Assembly: GCA_963785815.1 (NCBI GenBank)
Contig: CAWAWN010000001.1
Span: 744,001 to 808,000, forward strand
DNA length: 64,000 nt
Direction of reading: 5' to 3'
DNA from: UBA4742 sp963785815
GTDB taxonomy: Bacteria; Actinomycetota; Acidimicrobiia; Acidimicrobiales; Acidimicrobilacustridaceae
The notes beneath the pieces were generated by a model. The model did no database searches. It had not been told where the DNA came from and saw nothing but the letters and a program-made list of their open reading frames with translations. Numbering within the stretch: the first letter of the stretch is position 1; every line of letters begins with the position of its first letter. This document shows positions 16,401 to 25,043 of the stretch, piece by piece. The position numbers and the translations under genes are program-made.

Positions 16401-17665
16401 CCGATCGAGGCCAGGGCGCGGGCCGGGCGGTCGGCGTCGACGGGCTGCTCGTCGCCCACCGCCAGCCCCACGATCAGGAAGGGCAGGGTGCCCGGCCCCG
16501 CCACCCAGAAGACGTCCACGGTGGCTTGGAGGATGTGCGCCATCACGGCCAGGTATCCGGTCTCGCCCAGATCGCTGACCGATCGGCGCATGGCGGCCAC
16601 GATGACCCACAGCAGCACGACCATGCCCACCATGCCCACCAGCCCCGCCTCGGACAGCTCGTCGATGACGAGGTCGTGGGGGACGCCATAGGCCGAATCG
16701 GGGGCGAAGAACCACTTGAGCCCGGCCCCGAAGACCAGGTTCGGCTCCCACTTCTGCCCGATGGCGTAGCTGTAGGTGTCGAGCCGGGTGTTCACGCTGT
16801 TGAACTTGGCCGTGGCCGGGTTCAGATCGCGGCTGCGATAGGTCGCCACGCTGATGCCGATGAGGGCGATGCTGGCCACCATGAGCAGGGGCGCCAACCG
16901 GGCGATGCGACCGGCCGATCCCCGGCGCCGCCGGCGGATCAGGTGCAGGGCGAACACCGCCACCAGCGCCAGCGCCGCGCCCCGGGACTCGCTGGCAGCC
17001 AACCCGATGAGCAGGGTGGTCGAGACCAGCGCGATCCACAGGCGGCTCCACCCCAGGCGGTGCGGCACCGTCAGCAGCACCACCAGGCACATCACCACGA
17101 GATCTCCGGCCCCGTTCTTCTGCATCCCAAAGGGGTAGGCCGGCTGCAGGCGGTGGGCCAGCGTGTCGACACCGGCGGCCACCGAGACGACCGCGCCGGT
17201 GAGCACCAGGGCCCGCAGGGCCAGGCGCACCTTTCCCAGCTGGGCCACCGCCGCTCCGATCAGCATGGCCCCGGCCACCAGCGAGGTCTGGTGGACGACC
17301 TCGATGGCCGAGCGCGTGGCCGGGTGCGCCACCACGGTGAGGGCCAGCAGGGCGGCATAGGCGAGGGCGGCCACCAGGATGCGACGCAGGGTCGGGCTGC
17401 GCCAGGGCACGAAGGGCAGGGCGGCCACGATGGCCACGATGGTCAGGGCGTCGGTCACGCTCATGTCCACCGAAGCCGGGCCCACCCGCCAGTACGCGAA
17501 GGTGGCGGGGAAGACGCCGATGAGCACCAGCAGGGGGGCCAGCATGGCGGCCACGCCCACCGCCAGGCCGCCCACCAGCACCAGGGCCACGCCCGGGGAG
17601 CTGGCGGCCAGGGTGGCGATGACCAACTGGATGCCGGCGATCACCGCCACCAGAAATCGCCTCAT
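16397..17665 (-). CDS. O-antigen ligase/polymerase-like (Wzy_C) membrane protein
   Basis: A 422-residue polytopic membrane protein with about 11 hydrophobic segments. A large extracytoplasmic loop around residues 270-325 ends in the hydrophilic stretch GAGLKWFFAPDSAYGVPHDL, close to the conserved HN/HD of the Wzy_C family. Such proteins polymerise lipid-linked repeats or ligate them to an acceptor at the outer face of the membrane. Its position between a GT4 gene and divergent glycosyltransferase, sugar-transferase and BY-kinase genes supports a role as exopolysaccharide polymerase. Confidence 0.82.
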   Translation of the reverse strand: MRRFLVAVIAGIQLVIATLAASSPGVALVLVGGLAVGVAAMLAPLLVLIGVFPATFAYWRVGPASVDMSVTDALTIVAIVAALPFVPWRSPTLRRILVAALAYAALLALTVVAHPATRSAIEVVHQTSLVAGAMLIGAAVAQLGKVRLALRALVLTGAVVSVAAGVDTLAHRLQPAYPFGMQKNGAGDLVVMCLVVLLTVPHRLGWSRLWIALVSTTLLIGLAASESRGAALALVAVFALHLIRRRRRGSAGRIARLAPLLMVASIALIGISVATYRSRDLNPATAKFNSVNTRLDTYSYAIGQKWEPNLVFGAGLKWFFAPDSAYGVPHDLVIDELSEAGLVGMVGMVVLLWVIVAAMRRSVSDLGETGYLAVMAHILQATVDVFWVAGPGTLPFLIVGLAVGDEQPVDADRPARALASIG

Positions 17666-17794
17666 GTGGAAGGCCCAGGGGCCGAAAGGTTGGTAATGTC
17701 CATCTGACTAAATAAGGCCCCAGTCGGAGAATACCCCCCGTACCTCCGTCGCCTGGCCCGAGACCCCGGCTGGAGGGGTGGGCGAACCCCCCCC
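17666..17794. promoter_or_regulatory. AT-rich divergent promoter region of the exopolysaccharide genes
   Basis: The gap between the two divergent exopolysaccharide units contains GGTAATGTCCATCTGACT followed by AAATAAGG, strikingly AT-rich for this genome. TAATGT could serve as a rightward -10 box. No clear operator is visible. Bases 17770-17792 carry a small G-run/C-run symmetry. Confidence 0.4.
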
Positions 17795-20113
17795 ATGAGT
17801 CGTCGTCTACACATCCGACACCTCGTGCGCTCCGACGGATTCGCCGGAGTCGAACGATACCTGACGTACGTGGCCCCCGAGCTGGCAGGGCGTGGCCACC
17901 AGGTCTCGGTGCTGGGCGGCGAGCCCGAGCTGATGCGGGCCGCGCTGGACGACACGCCGGTCACCTACCTGCCGGCCGACAGCCTGCTCGAGGTCGGTCG
18001 TCAGGCCATGGCCGGGCCCCGACCCGACATCCTGCACAGCCACATGACTGCCGCGGACATCGCCACCATCGGACCGGCGGCGCTGATGCGTCGGCCGGTG
18101 ATCAGCTCGCTGCACTTCGCCGGCGGTCGAGGCCACTCGCGCTTCACCCGGCTGGCCTACCGCGGGTTGGGGGCGGCCGTCGACGTCGAGGTGGCCGTCA
18201 GCCAGTACGTGGCCCGCACCTCCCCCGGCCATCCCCGGGTGGTGACCATGGGCATCCCGGCCCCGTCCGTCGCACACCACCCCGGGGCCGACGCCGACCC
18301 CCGCCAGCCGGTCGTGCTGGTGGCCCAGCGGCTCGAAGCCGAGAAGGCCACCGACGTGGCCGTCCGGGCCTGGGTGCGATCCGGTCTGGCCCAGGCCGGC
18401 TGGCGGCTGGTGGTGGCCGGCCGCGGGGCGTGCCTGGCCGACCTCGAGTCCCTGGTCGACCAGCTGGACGCAGCCGACTCGGTCGACTTCGTGGGTCACG
18501 ACCCCGACGTGGTGGCCCGCATGTCCACCGCGTCGATCCTGTTGGCGCCCCGACCCGACGAGGCCTTCGGGCTGACGGTGGTCGAGGCCATGGCTGCCGG
18601 GCTGCCGGTGGTGGCCGCGGCCGGAGGTGGGCACCTCGAGACCCTGGGCCCCGTCACCCCCGACCTGCTGTTCGCTCCGGGCGACGTCGAGGCCGCTGCC
18701 GGCTGCCTGCGGGCGCTGGCCCTCGATGCCGGACGCCGCACGGCGGCGTCGGTCCTGGTGCGCCAGCGGTTCGAGGACCACTTCCGCATCGAGCGCCACG
18801 TCGACGACCTCGAGGCCCTGTACCTGGAGACGATCGACCGGCCACGGGGCCGACGGCGGGCGCGGGAGGTCACGCCCAGCGAGCCGGGCCGCCCCTCGGT
18901 GGCCATCGCCCACGACTACCTGACCCAGCGGGGCGGGGCCGAGCGGGTGGTGCTCGCCCTGCACGACACGTTCCCCGAAGCGGCCATCCACACGACCGTG
19001 CACGAGCAGGCCCGCACCTTCAGCACCTTCGGCGACACCAAGGTGATCACCAGCCCGCTGCAGCGCCTCGGTGCCCTGCGTCGCAACCCTCGCCTGGCCC
19101 TGCCGGTGCTGGCCCCGGTGGTGAGCCGGATGCACGTGGACGCCGACGTGACGGTGTGCAGCACGCCGGGCTGGGCCCACGGCATGCGCACCAGCGGGGC
19201 CAAGGTGCTCTACGTCCACAACACGGCGCGGTGGCTGTACCAGTCCGAGGAGTACCTCGACGGCATGCCCTTCTGGTACCGGCTGGGGTTGGCGCCGTTC
19301 GCGGCTCCGCTGCGACGGTGGGATCAGCGCAACGCGGCCGCCGCCGACGTCGTGCTGGTCAACTCAGCCGTGACCCGCGAGCGGGTGCGGCGCCACTGGG
19401 GACGCGACTCCGAGATCGTCCACCCGCCCCCGGGCCTGAACCGAGCCGGTCACCTGGTGCCGGTCCCCGGCCTCGAGCCCGGGTTCCTGTTGACCGTGTC
19501 GCGGCTGTTGCCCTACAAGCGCATCGACGCCGTCCTCGAGGGCGTGGCCCTGCTCAACCAGCGGGGCGGCGGCTCGGCGCCCACCCGCCTGGTGGTGGTG
19601 GGCAGCGGCCCCGACCGGGCGCGCCTCGCCGCCTTCGCCCCACCGGGCACCCTGTGGCTCGAGGAGGTCCGCGACGACCAGCTGCGGTGGCTCTACGCCA
19701 ACGCCGAGGCCCTGGTCACCGCCGCCCACGACGACTTCGGGCTCACCCCGCTCGAGGCCATGCAGTTCGGCACCCCGGTGGTGGCCGTGCGCGAAGGCGG
19801 GTTCCCCGAGACGGTGGTCGAGGGCGAGACCGGGGTGCTCTTCGACGGCGCCCGGCCGGCCGACGTGTGCCGGGGGCTGCTCGAGCTGCGCTCCCAGTCC
19901 TGGGACCGCACAGTCATCGAGGCAAGGGCCGCCCTGTTCTCGGCCGAGGCCTTCGCCGAGCGGATCCGGACGGTCGTGTCCGACCTGGGCGGCGATGTCT
20001 CCGAGCCCTGCCCGGTGGTGCCGCTGCGATCGGTCGACGCCGACCCCGGCTGGTCCGAGGCGCAGAGCGCTGGACCCGATCCGGAGCCCGAGGCGTCGGC
20101 CACCGCGGGCTGA
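17795..20113 (+). CDS. Tandem two-domain GT4-GT4 glycosyltransferase fusion
   Basis: One 772-residue frame holds two complete GT-B glycosyltransferases. Domain 1 (about 1-350) begins RLHIRHLVRSDGFAGVERYL and ends in DEAFGLTVVEAMAAG (EX7E motif). Domain 2 starts near 365 (VAIAHDYLTQRGGAERVVL), has VSRLLPYKRIDAVLEG, and ends in DDFGLTPLEAMQFGTPV. Domain 2 looks like the WbaZ/mannosyltransferase type with its N-terminal HDYL and GGAERV motifs. The linker (350-365) is Arg- and Pro-rich and the C-terminal 40 residues are acidic and disordered. The fusion would add two consecutive sugars without releasing the intermediate. No frameshift is needed; coding quality is even throughout. Confidence 0.88.
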   Translation: MSRRLHIRHLVRSDGFAGVERYLTYVAPELAGRGHQVSVLGGEPELMRAALDDTPVTYLPADSLLEVGRQAMAGPRPDILHSHMTAADIATIGPAALMRRPVISSLHFAGGRGHSRFTRLAYRGLGAAVDVEVAVSQYVARTSPGHPRVVTMGIPAPSVAHHPGADADPRQPVVLVAQRLEAEKATDVAVRAWVRSGLAQAGWRLVVAGRGACLADLESLVDQLDAADSVDFVGHDPDVVARMSTASILLAPRPDEAFGLTVVEAMAAGLPVVAAAGGGHLETLGPVTPDLLFAPGDVEAAAGCLRALALDAGRRTAASVLVRQRFEDHFRIERHVDDLEALYLETIDRPRGRRRAREVTPSEPGRPSVAIAHDYLTQRGGAERVVLALHDTFPEAAIHTTVHEQARTFSTFGDTKVITSPLQRLGALRRNPRLALPVLAPVVSRMHVDADVTVCSTPGWAHGMRTSGAKVLYVHNTARWLYQSEEYLDGMPFWYRLGLAPFAAPLRRWDQRNAAAADVVLVNSAVTRERVRRHWGRDSEIVHPPPGLNRAGHLVPVPGLEPGFLLTVSRLLPYKRIDAVLEGVALLNQRGGGSAPTRLVVVGSGPDRARLAAFAPPGTLWLEEVRDDQLRWLYANAEALVTAAHDDFGLTPLEAMQFGTPVVAVREGGFPETVVEGETGVLFDGARPADVCRGLLELRSQSWDRTVIEARAALFSAEAFAERIRTVVSDLGGDVSEPCPVVPLRSVDADPGWSEAQSAGPDPEPEASATAG

Positions 20114-20136
20114 CGGGCCTGACCGGCCGAACGGCG

Positions 20137-20167
20137 GGTGGTGGCTCAGTTCGACTGAGCCACCACC
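20137..20167. terminator. Hairpin between convergent exopolysaccharide genes, bidirectional terminator candidate
   Basis: A perfect 14-bp stem, GGTGGTGGCTCAGT with loop TCG and ACTGAGCCACCACC, lies 23 bp after the GT4-GT4 stop and 28 bp before the sugar-transferase stop. Short direct repeats (CCGAACGGCGG) flank it. Confidence 0.6.
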
Positions 20168-20194
20168 GAACGGCGGAGGGCGGACGACGCGGCA

Positions 20195-21799
20195 CTAGTA
20201 GGCGCCCGAGCCGGTGAGCACCGTCTTGGCCGTCTTGACCAGGATGGCCATGTCCATCGACAACGACCAGTTCTCGACGTAGTAGAGGTCGATGCGCACG
20301 GCCTCCGTCCAGGAGAGCTCGGCTCGCCCGCTCACCTGCCAGAGCCCGGTGATCCCCGGCTTGACCATCAGCCGACGTCCGATGTCACCGCCGTACTTGG
20401 CCACCTCGCTGGGCAGCGGCGGCCGGGGGCCGACCATGGCCATGTCGCCGCGGACCACGTTCCACAGCTGGGGCAGCTCGTCGAGCGAGTAGCGCCGCAG
20501 CCAGCGACCCACCGGGGTGACCCGAGGATCGCGCCGGATCTTGAACAGGGGCCCGTCGCCCTCGTTGAGCTCGGCCAGCTCGGCCCGTTGGCGGTCCGCA
20601 CCGTCGACCATGGAACGGAACTTGAGCATCTCGAAGGTGGTGCCTTCGCGGCCGACCCGGATCTGGCGAAACAGGACCGGGCCGTGGCTGGTGAGCTTGA
20701 CCAGCACGGCCAGCACGGCCAGCACGGGCAGGGCCAAGACCAGGATGACCAGCGCCAGCACCCGTTCGGTGACCGCCTTGATGACCCGGGCCGGACCGGT
20801 GGTGCGGGGCTCCTCCACCAGGAGCATGGGCAGGCCGCCGGCAGGGCGCGAGACGATGCGGGGACCGGCGATGTCGACCAGGTCGGGCGCCATCAGCAAC
20901 TGGATGCCGGTGCCGTGGAGCCGCCAGGCCAGCGAGCGCAGCGATTCGGAGTGGAAGAGGCCGTGGCCGGTGACGGCGATGGCATCGACCTCCATGGCGT
21001 CGAGGTCGGCGATGAGCTGGTCGGGGGCGCCGCGCACGGGCGGGAAGTGGGGGGCGGCGGTGAGCGGGTCGCCGGCGGTCTCGGCCGGCAGGTAGGCACC
21101 CACGACGCAGTAGCCGGCGTGGGTCAGCCGCTTGAGGTGGGCATCGAGGTGGGCCACCGAGGCGGCGTCGCCCACCACCACGATCTGGCGCAGGGCGTCG
21201 CCCTGGCTTCGCCGCCGGTGCAAGCGCTGGCGCACCACCCAGCGGTTGAAGACGCCGAACACGACCAGGGAGGGGAAGAAGACGACCAGCAGGCTGCGGG
21301 ACAGGTCGATGTTGAACAAGAACGACACCGCGCACACGACGGTCAGCAGACCAGCCGCCATGCTGGCCACCTTCGAGTACTCCACCGCCCCGTCGCCCAG
21401 CAGGGACGGGTCGTAGGCCCCGCCCACGGCCAGGAACAGCAGCCAGACGGGGATGGCCAGCACGGCCAGGGCCAGGTACGGCACCTCGGCGGAGCTGACG
21501 TTGATGAAGCTGCCGCCGGTCTGGTTGCGCAGGGCCCAGGCGACCAGGCTGGCCATCAGCACGGCCAGCACGTCGGCCGCCACCACCGCCGCCAGCAGAC
21601 GTCGCTCCCACTGGCGTCGGGGCGGCGGCGGTGCGTCGGGGGCCGCCGCCGAGAGGCCCAGGTCGAGCGCGCCGGCCCGGTGCTCGGTCTCGGTCTCGGG
21701 GCCGGCGACGGGTGGGTCTAGCCGCGTCTGGGCTCCCGTCAGGATCTCCTCCGTCGGGCTGGCCTGCCTGCCATGCCGGGGTTCGATCTGCTCCAGCAA
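20195..21799 (-). CDS. Polyprenyl-phosphate sugar-1-phosphate transferase (WbaP/WcaJ type)
   Basis: Starts exopolysaccharide repeat assembly by moving sugar-1-phosphate from a nucleotide sugar to undecaprenyl phosphate. The 534 residues contain an N-terminal bundle of four membrane helices (about 68-200), a central Rossmann-like CoA-binding-type domain (about 205-310, IVVVGDAASVAHLD), one re-entrant or membrane helix near 335-365, and the catalytic bacterial sugar-transferase domain with KFRSMVDGAD, SLDELPQLWNV and KPGITGLWQVSGR. The only start codon in the open frame before the conserved part is TTG 21799. The 145 bp upstream to the BY-kinase gene hold no gene. The donor sugar is uncertain. 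Confidence 0.9.
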   Translation of the reverse strand: MLEQIEPRHGRQASPTEEILTGAQTRLDPPVAGPETETEHRAGALDLGLSAAAPDAPPPPRRQWERRLLAAVVAADVLAVLMASLVAWALRNQTGGSFINVSSAEVPYLALAVLAIPVWLLFLAVGGAYDPSLLGDGAVEYSKVASMAAGLLTVVCAVSFLFNIDLSRSLLVVFFPSLVVFGVFNRWVVRQRLHRRRSQGDALRQIVVVGDAASVAHLDAHLKRLTHAGYCVVGAYLPAETAGDPLTAAPHFPPVRGAPDQLIADLDAMEVDAIAVTGHGLFHSESLRSLAWRLHGTGIQLLMAPDLVDIAGPRIVSRPAGGLPMLLVEEPRTTGPARVIKAVTERVLALVILVLALPVLAVLAVLVKLTSHGPVLFRQIRVGREGTTFEMLKFRSMVDGADRQRAELAELNEGDGPLFKIRRDPRVTPVGRWLRRYSLDELPQLWNVVRGDMAMVGPRPPLPSEVAKYGGDIGRRLMVKPGITGLWQVSGRAELSWTEAVRIDLYYVENWSLSMDMAILVKTAKTVLTGSGAY

Positions 21800-21944
21800 C
21801 GCTGCGCTTTCTGAGGGATGGGATGACTCGTCAGGGGTCGAACGTTCGTGACGTGCACGCCCAGCGATCCATCACACCCTCCCCAGATGGACCAGCCACG
21901 ACCCGGCCACCGTAGCAAATCCTGCTCTGGCCGGACATGTCCGT

Positions 21945-23951
21945 TCAGTGGTCGGCGGCCGGCGGCGTGGTGGGGGTGGTGGGCGAGGCGGGCGCGCCCC
22001 CCTCCGACGGGTTCGGCGCCGGACTGACCACCCCGGGTGCCGGGGGTGCCACAACCGGTGCTGCCGCCGTGCGGCCGTTGCGGGTTGGCAGCGGCGCCGA
22101 CGTGGCGTCGCGCCCCGGGGCCGCCGATCCGGCGGGGCCGGCCGGGGACGACATGGGCTGGGGCGACGTGGACGGAGACGGCACCGGCGCGTCGGTCTCG
22201 ACCGCCGATCGGTCGACCGGGCGGGTGGGCTCCAGGTAGCCGTAGGCGTAGCTGTCGGCGTAGCCGTAGTAGCTCTCCATCTCGGCGTCCTCGCAGCCGT
22301 TGAACACCACGCCGAGCACCTCGGCCCGGAACCGGCTCAGCACGATCGACACCCGCTGGGCGGGGCCCGTGCGGGTCTGGCCCGCCCGCAGCACCAGGAC
22401 CACGGCATCGGCCACTCCCAGCAGGTCGCTGGCGTCGTTGGTGGTCAGCATCGGGGGCGTGTCGAGCAGCACGAGGTCGAACTGGCTGCGGAAGTCGGCC
22501 ACCGCCTGGCGGAGCCGGGTCACCGCGTCAGCCGGGCCCTCGACGCTGCGGGGGGCGGCCAGGAAGGACACGCCGTCGAGCCGGGTGGGCACCGGCATCC
22601 CCGGCTCGAGCAGGTTCAGGCTGGGGGCCAGGTAGCGCGAGACGGCCGGCTTGCGGAAGTCGCAGTCGATGACCAGGGTGCGCAGGCCGTTGTCGCCCAG
22701 CACGGCGGCCAGGCTGGCCACCGTGGTCGTCTTGCCCTCGCCCGGGTTCGGCGAGGTGACCATGACCACCGGGGCCAGCGGCGCGCCGGTGCCGTCGGGC
22801 CCGGGGCGCTCCACGTGGTCGAGGCCGAACAGGATGGCGGTGCGCGCCGCCCGGTAGCGCTCGGCCGCCCGGGAACCGCCGGCGTCCACCGCGGGGATGG
22901 AGTGGTCGCGGGCCTGCTGTCGGGTGAGCTTGGGGATCTCGGCGATCACCGGGAACCCGGTGATGGTCTCGACCCGGTCACGGCGCCGGAGGCGGTCGTC
23001 CCACGCCTCGACCAGGAAGGCGGTGATCACGCCCATGACCAACCCCGCGGTCGCCCCGATGAGGATGCGGAGCTTCTTGGACACCGGCGGCGCCGAGCTC
23101 AGATCGGTCTCGTTGAAGGTGGGCGGCACCTGGGTGGCCGCGTTGAGCTGGCCGCGGCTGTTCACGTTGAGGCTCAAGCGGTACTGGTAGGCGTGGCTGT
23201 TGATCTGCACCGGGGTGGCGCTCTGCAACGTCGACATGCCCACCGTGGGCTCGCCGGCCGTCAGCAGCCCCTGGTACTGGTCGTACTCGACCCGGTACTG
23301 GTTCACCACCGACTCGATCTGGGCGTTGATCAGGTCGGGGTTGGCGCCTTTGGCGGTGAGCGAGGCCTCGAGCTGGCTCTGCTGGTCCTGCAGGCCGGTG
23401 ACCTTGTCCTTCGCCGCGGTGATCTCGTCGTGGTACTGCTGCTGGTTCTCGGCCAGGACGTACTCGTTGAGGGCCGCGGCGGCCACGTTGGCCATGCGCA
23501 CGGCCTGGTTCGGATCGGTGGAGATGGCGGTCACGTCGACGGCCTGGACGTCGCTGCGAGCGCTGGCCGCCAGCTGGTTGTTCACCACGTCGGTGCTCAC
23601 GTCCAGCTGCTTGGCCACCTCGTCGGTGACGGCGGCCGAACGCAGCAGGAAGGCGGCCTGCTGCAGGTTGGTGCTGGCCGGCGTGTCGCCGCCGCTGTTG
23701 TCGGCGGTGGGCGCCAGCAGGGTGTTGGTGGCCTTGTAGTAGTTGGTGGAGTCGTGGTGCACGTGCACGAACAGCGTGGACACGAACCCGCCCAACAGCC
23801 CGACCGCCAGGCCCAGCAGGACCCACTGGTAGCGCCGACGCAGCACGGCCACGTAGTGGCGCAGGACGTTGGTGTCTCCGTCGGCCGACGGCCCGGGCTG
23901 GGGCCGGGCTGAGCGCAGGTCGCGGTCGGGTGTGGGGTCAGGGTTGCTCAA
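21945..23951 (-). CDS. Wzz/Wzc-type polysaccharide co-polymerase fused to BY-kinase (CapB-like tyrosine autokinase)
   Basis: Controls chain length and export of exopolysaccharide. Using TTG 23951 the protein is 668 residues: a Wzz domain between two membrane helices (RRRYQWVLLGLAVGLLGG and KLRILIGATAGLVMG) with a coiled-coil periplasmic part, then a tyrosine kinase with Walker A SPNPGEGKTTT, Walker A' VIDCDFRKP and Walker B LVLLDTPPM. A tyrosine cluster (ESYYGYADSYAYGYLE) should be the autophosphorylation site, followed by a Pro/Ala/Thr-rich tail of about 90 residues. TTG 23951 is preferred over ATG 24026 because AGGA precedes it at 8 nt, TACACT lies upstream, and the codons before it have poor third-position GC. 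Confidence 0.88.
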   Translation of the reverse strand: MSNPDPTPDRDLRSARPQPGPSADGDTNVLRHYVAVLRRRYQWVLLGLAVGLLGGFVSTLFVHVHHDSTNYYKATNTLLAPTADNSGGDTPASTNLQQAAFLLRSAAVTDEVAKQLDVSTDVVNNQLAASARSDVQAVDVTAISTDPNQAVRMANVAAAALNEYVLAENQQQYHDEITAAKDKVTGLQDQQSQLEASLTAKGANPDLINAQIESVVNQYRVEYDQYQGLLTAGEPTVGMSTLQSATPVQINSHAYQYRLSLNVNSRGQLNAATQVPPTFNETDLSSAPPVSKKLRILIGATAGLVMGVITAFLVEAWDDRLRRRDRVETITGFPVIAEIPKLTRQQARDHSIPAVDAGGSRAAERYRAARTAILFGLDHVERPGPDGTGAPLAPVVMVTSPNPGEGKTTTVASLAAVLGDNGLRTLVIDCDFRKPAVSRYLAPSLNLLEPGMPVPTRLDGVSFLAAPRSVEGPADAVTRLRQAVADFRSQFDLVLLDTPPMLTTNDASDLLGVADAVVLVLRAGQTRTGPAQRVSIVLSRFRAEVLGVVFNGCEDAEMESYYGYADSYAYGYLEPTRPVDRSAVETDAPVPSPSTSPQPMSSPAGPAGSAAPGRDATSAPLPTRNGRTAAAPVVAPPAPGVVSPAPNPSEGGAPASPTTPTTPPAADH

Positions 23952-24045
23952 CCGGTCGATCCTCAGAGAAGGGACAGGCGAGTGTACGACCTCGACACGC
24001 CCATGGCTGTGCACCGAAGGGCCCATTTTCGGGCAAAGCGCCTGC

Positions 24046-24468
24046 TCAGCGCTCGACCAGGGCCACCGGCTCCTCGGCGATCTCGCCGTCGACGATGCGA
24101 TAGCTGCGCAACACCGGGCTCTCCCGCTTGAGCGACACGATCACGTAGTGCCAGGCCGGGTCGGGGGCCTGGGCCACATCGGTGGGCGACGGGTAGGCCT
24201 CGGTGTGGGTGTGGCTGTGGACGACGCCCAGGATCTCGAGGCCGCGGTCCTCGGCGTCACGGTCGGCCCGCAGGTGATCGCGGGGGTCGACCGTGTAGAC
24301 GCGGCTCGAGGCAGCGGTGTTGGCACACGGGTAGAACACCTCCACCCGGCCGTCGGGCACCGCCCCGACCCCGGCCCGGCCGCCCAGCAGGCCGCAGGCC
24401 TCGTCGGGCAACCCGTCGTAGGCGTGGCCCACGATGGCGAGGTAGCTCTGGCGGTCGAGGCGCAGCAC
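24046..24468 (-). CDS. Mec-like JAMM metallopeptidase (M67 family)
   Basis: A 140-residue JAB/MPN-domain zinc peptidase with the complete JAMM signature: Glu23 upstream, then His84-x-His86-x7-Ser94-x2-Asp97 in VVHSHTHTEAYPSPTD. In Mycobacterium the homologous Mec releases newly made cysteine from CysO-cysteine, acting after CysM; other prokaryotic JAMM proteins deconjugate ubiquitin-like modifiers. Here it sits 9 kb from cysM, back to back with smpB. The GTG start at 24468 has TAGCCT ending 7 nt upstream. Assignment to the CysM pathway is inference from family and from the presence of a CysM-type synthase in the window. Confidence 0.82.
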   Translation of the reverse strand: MLRLDRQSYLAIVGHAYDGLPDEACGLLGGRAGVGAVPDGRVEVFYPCANTAASSRVYTVDPRDHLRADRDAEDRGLEILGVVHSHTHTEAYPSPTDVAQAPDPAWHYVIVSLKRESPVLRSYRIVDGEIAEEPVALVER

Positions 24469-24475
24469 GGCGCCG

Positions 24476-24535
24476 AGGCTACCGGCCCCTCGACCTCGAT
24501 CTGACCCCTGGCGTCACGGCCGCGCCCGATAGCCT
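24476..24535. promoter_or_regulatory. Divergent leaderless promoters for the JAMM peptidase gene and smpB
   Basis: TAGCCT reading left at 24476-24481 (7 nt from GTG 24468) and TAGCCT reading right at 24530-24535 (10 nt from ATG 24546). Confidence 0.55.
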
Positions 24536-24545
24536 CGAAGGCCCT

Positions 24546-25043
24546 ATGGCCTCCAAGGCGAAGCAGTCGAACCGACCCCGGGCCGTGGCCACCAACCGCC
24601 AGGCGAGGCGCGACTACGAGATCCTCGACACCTACGAGGCCGGCATCGCCCTGCAGGGCAGCGAGGTGAAGTCGCTGCGGGAGGCCAACGTGCAACTGGC
24701 CGAGAGCTTCGCCCGCATCGACGGCGGCGAGATCTGGCTGGTCGGGCTGCAGATCGCGGCCTACAGCCACTCGGGCCGGGCGGATGGCCACCAGCTCGAC
24801 CGCCAGCGCAAGCTGCTGCTGCACCGGGGCGAGATCGACAAGATCAAGGCTCGGCTCGACCAGGAGCGGCTCACGCTGGTGCCGCTGTCGATGTACTTCA
24901 AGGACGGTCGGGCCAAGGTCGAGCTGGGCATCGGTCGAGGTCGCCGCGAGTACGACAAGCGCCAGGTGATCGCCAAGCGCGACGCCGACCGGGACGCGGC
25001 CCGGGCCATGTCCGACGCCCGCCGGCGTGCCGGCTCGTCGTGA
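24546..25043 (+). CDS. smpB: SsrA-binding protein
   Basis: Binds tmRNA and brings it to stalled ribosomes for trans-translation. The 165-residue protein has the expected RRDYEILDTYEAGIALQGSE start, the ALQGSEVKSLR and VPLSMYFKDGRAKVELG core, and a basic C-terminal tail (KRDADRDAARAMSDARRR) that mimics an mRNA in the A/mRNA channel. Its RNA partner gene ssrA lies 1.1 kb downstream with adenosine deaminase between them, a rare case where protein and RNA stay close. The stop overlaps the add start by 4 bases (GTGA). Confidence 0.95.
   Translation: MASKAKQSNRPRAVATNRQARRDYEILDTYEAGIALQGSEVKSLREANVQLAESFARIDGGEIWLVGLQIAAYSHSGRADGHQLDRQRKLLLHRGEIDKIKARLDQERLTLVPLSMYFKDGRAKVELGIGRGRREYDKRQVIAKRDADRDAARAMSDARRRAGSS

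Noticed and set aside
21836..21852. GTCGAACGTTCGTGAC palindrome as an SOS (LexA) box
   Set aside because: Actinobacterial SOS boxes need four bases between GAAC and GTTC; here the halves abut, and the site lies upstream of a polysaccharide gene.
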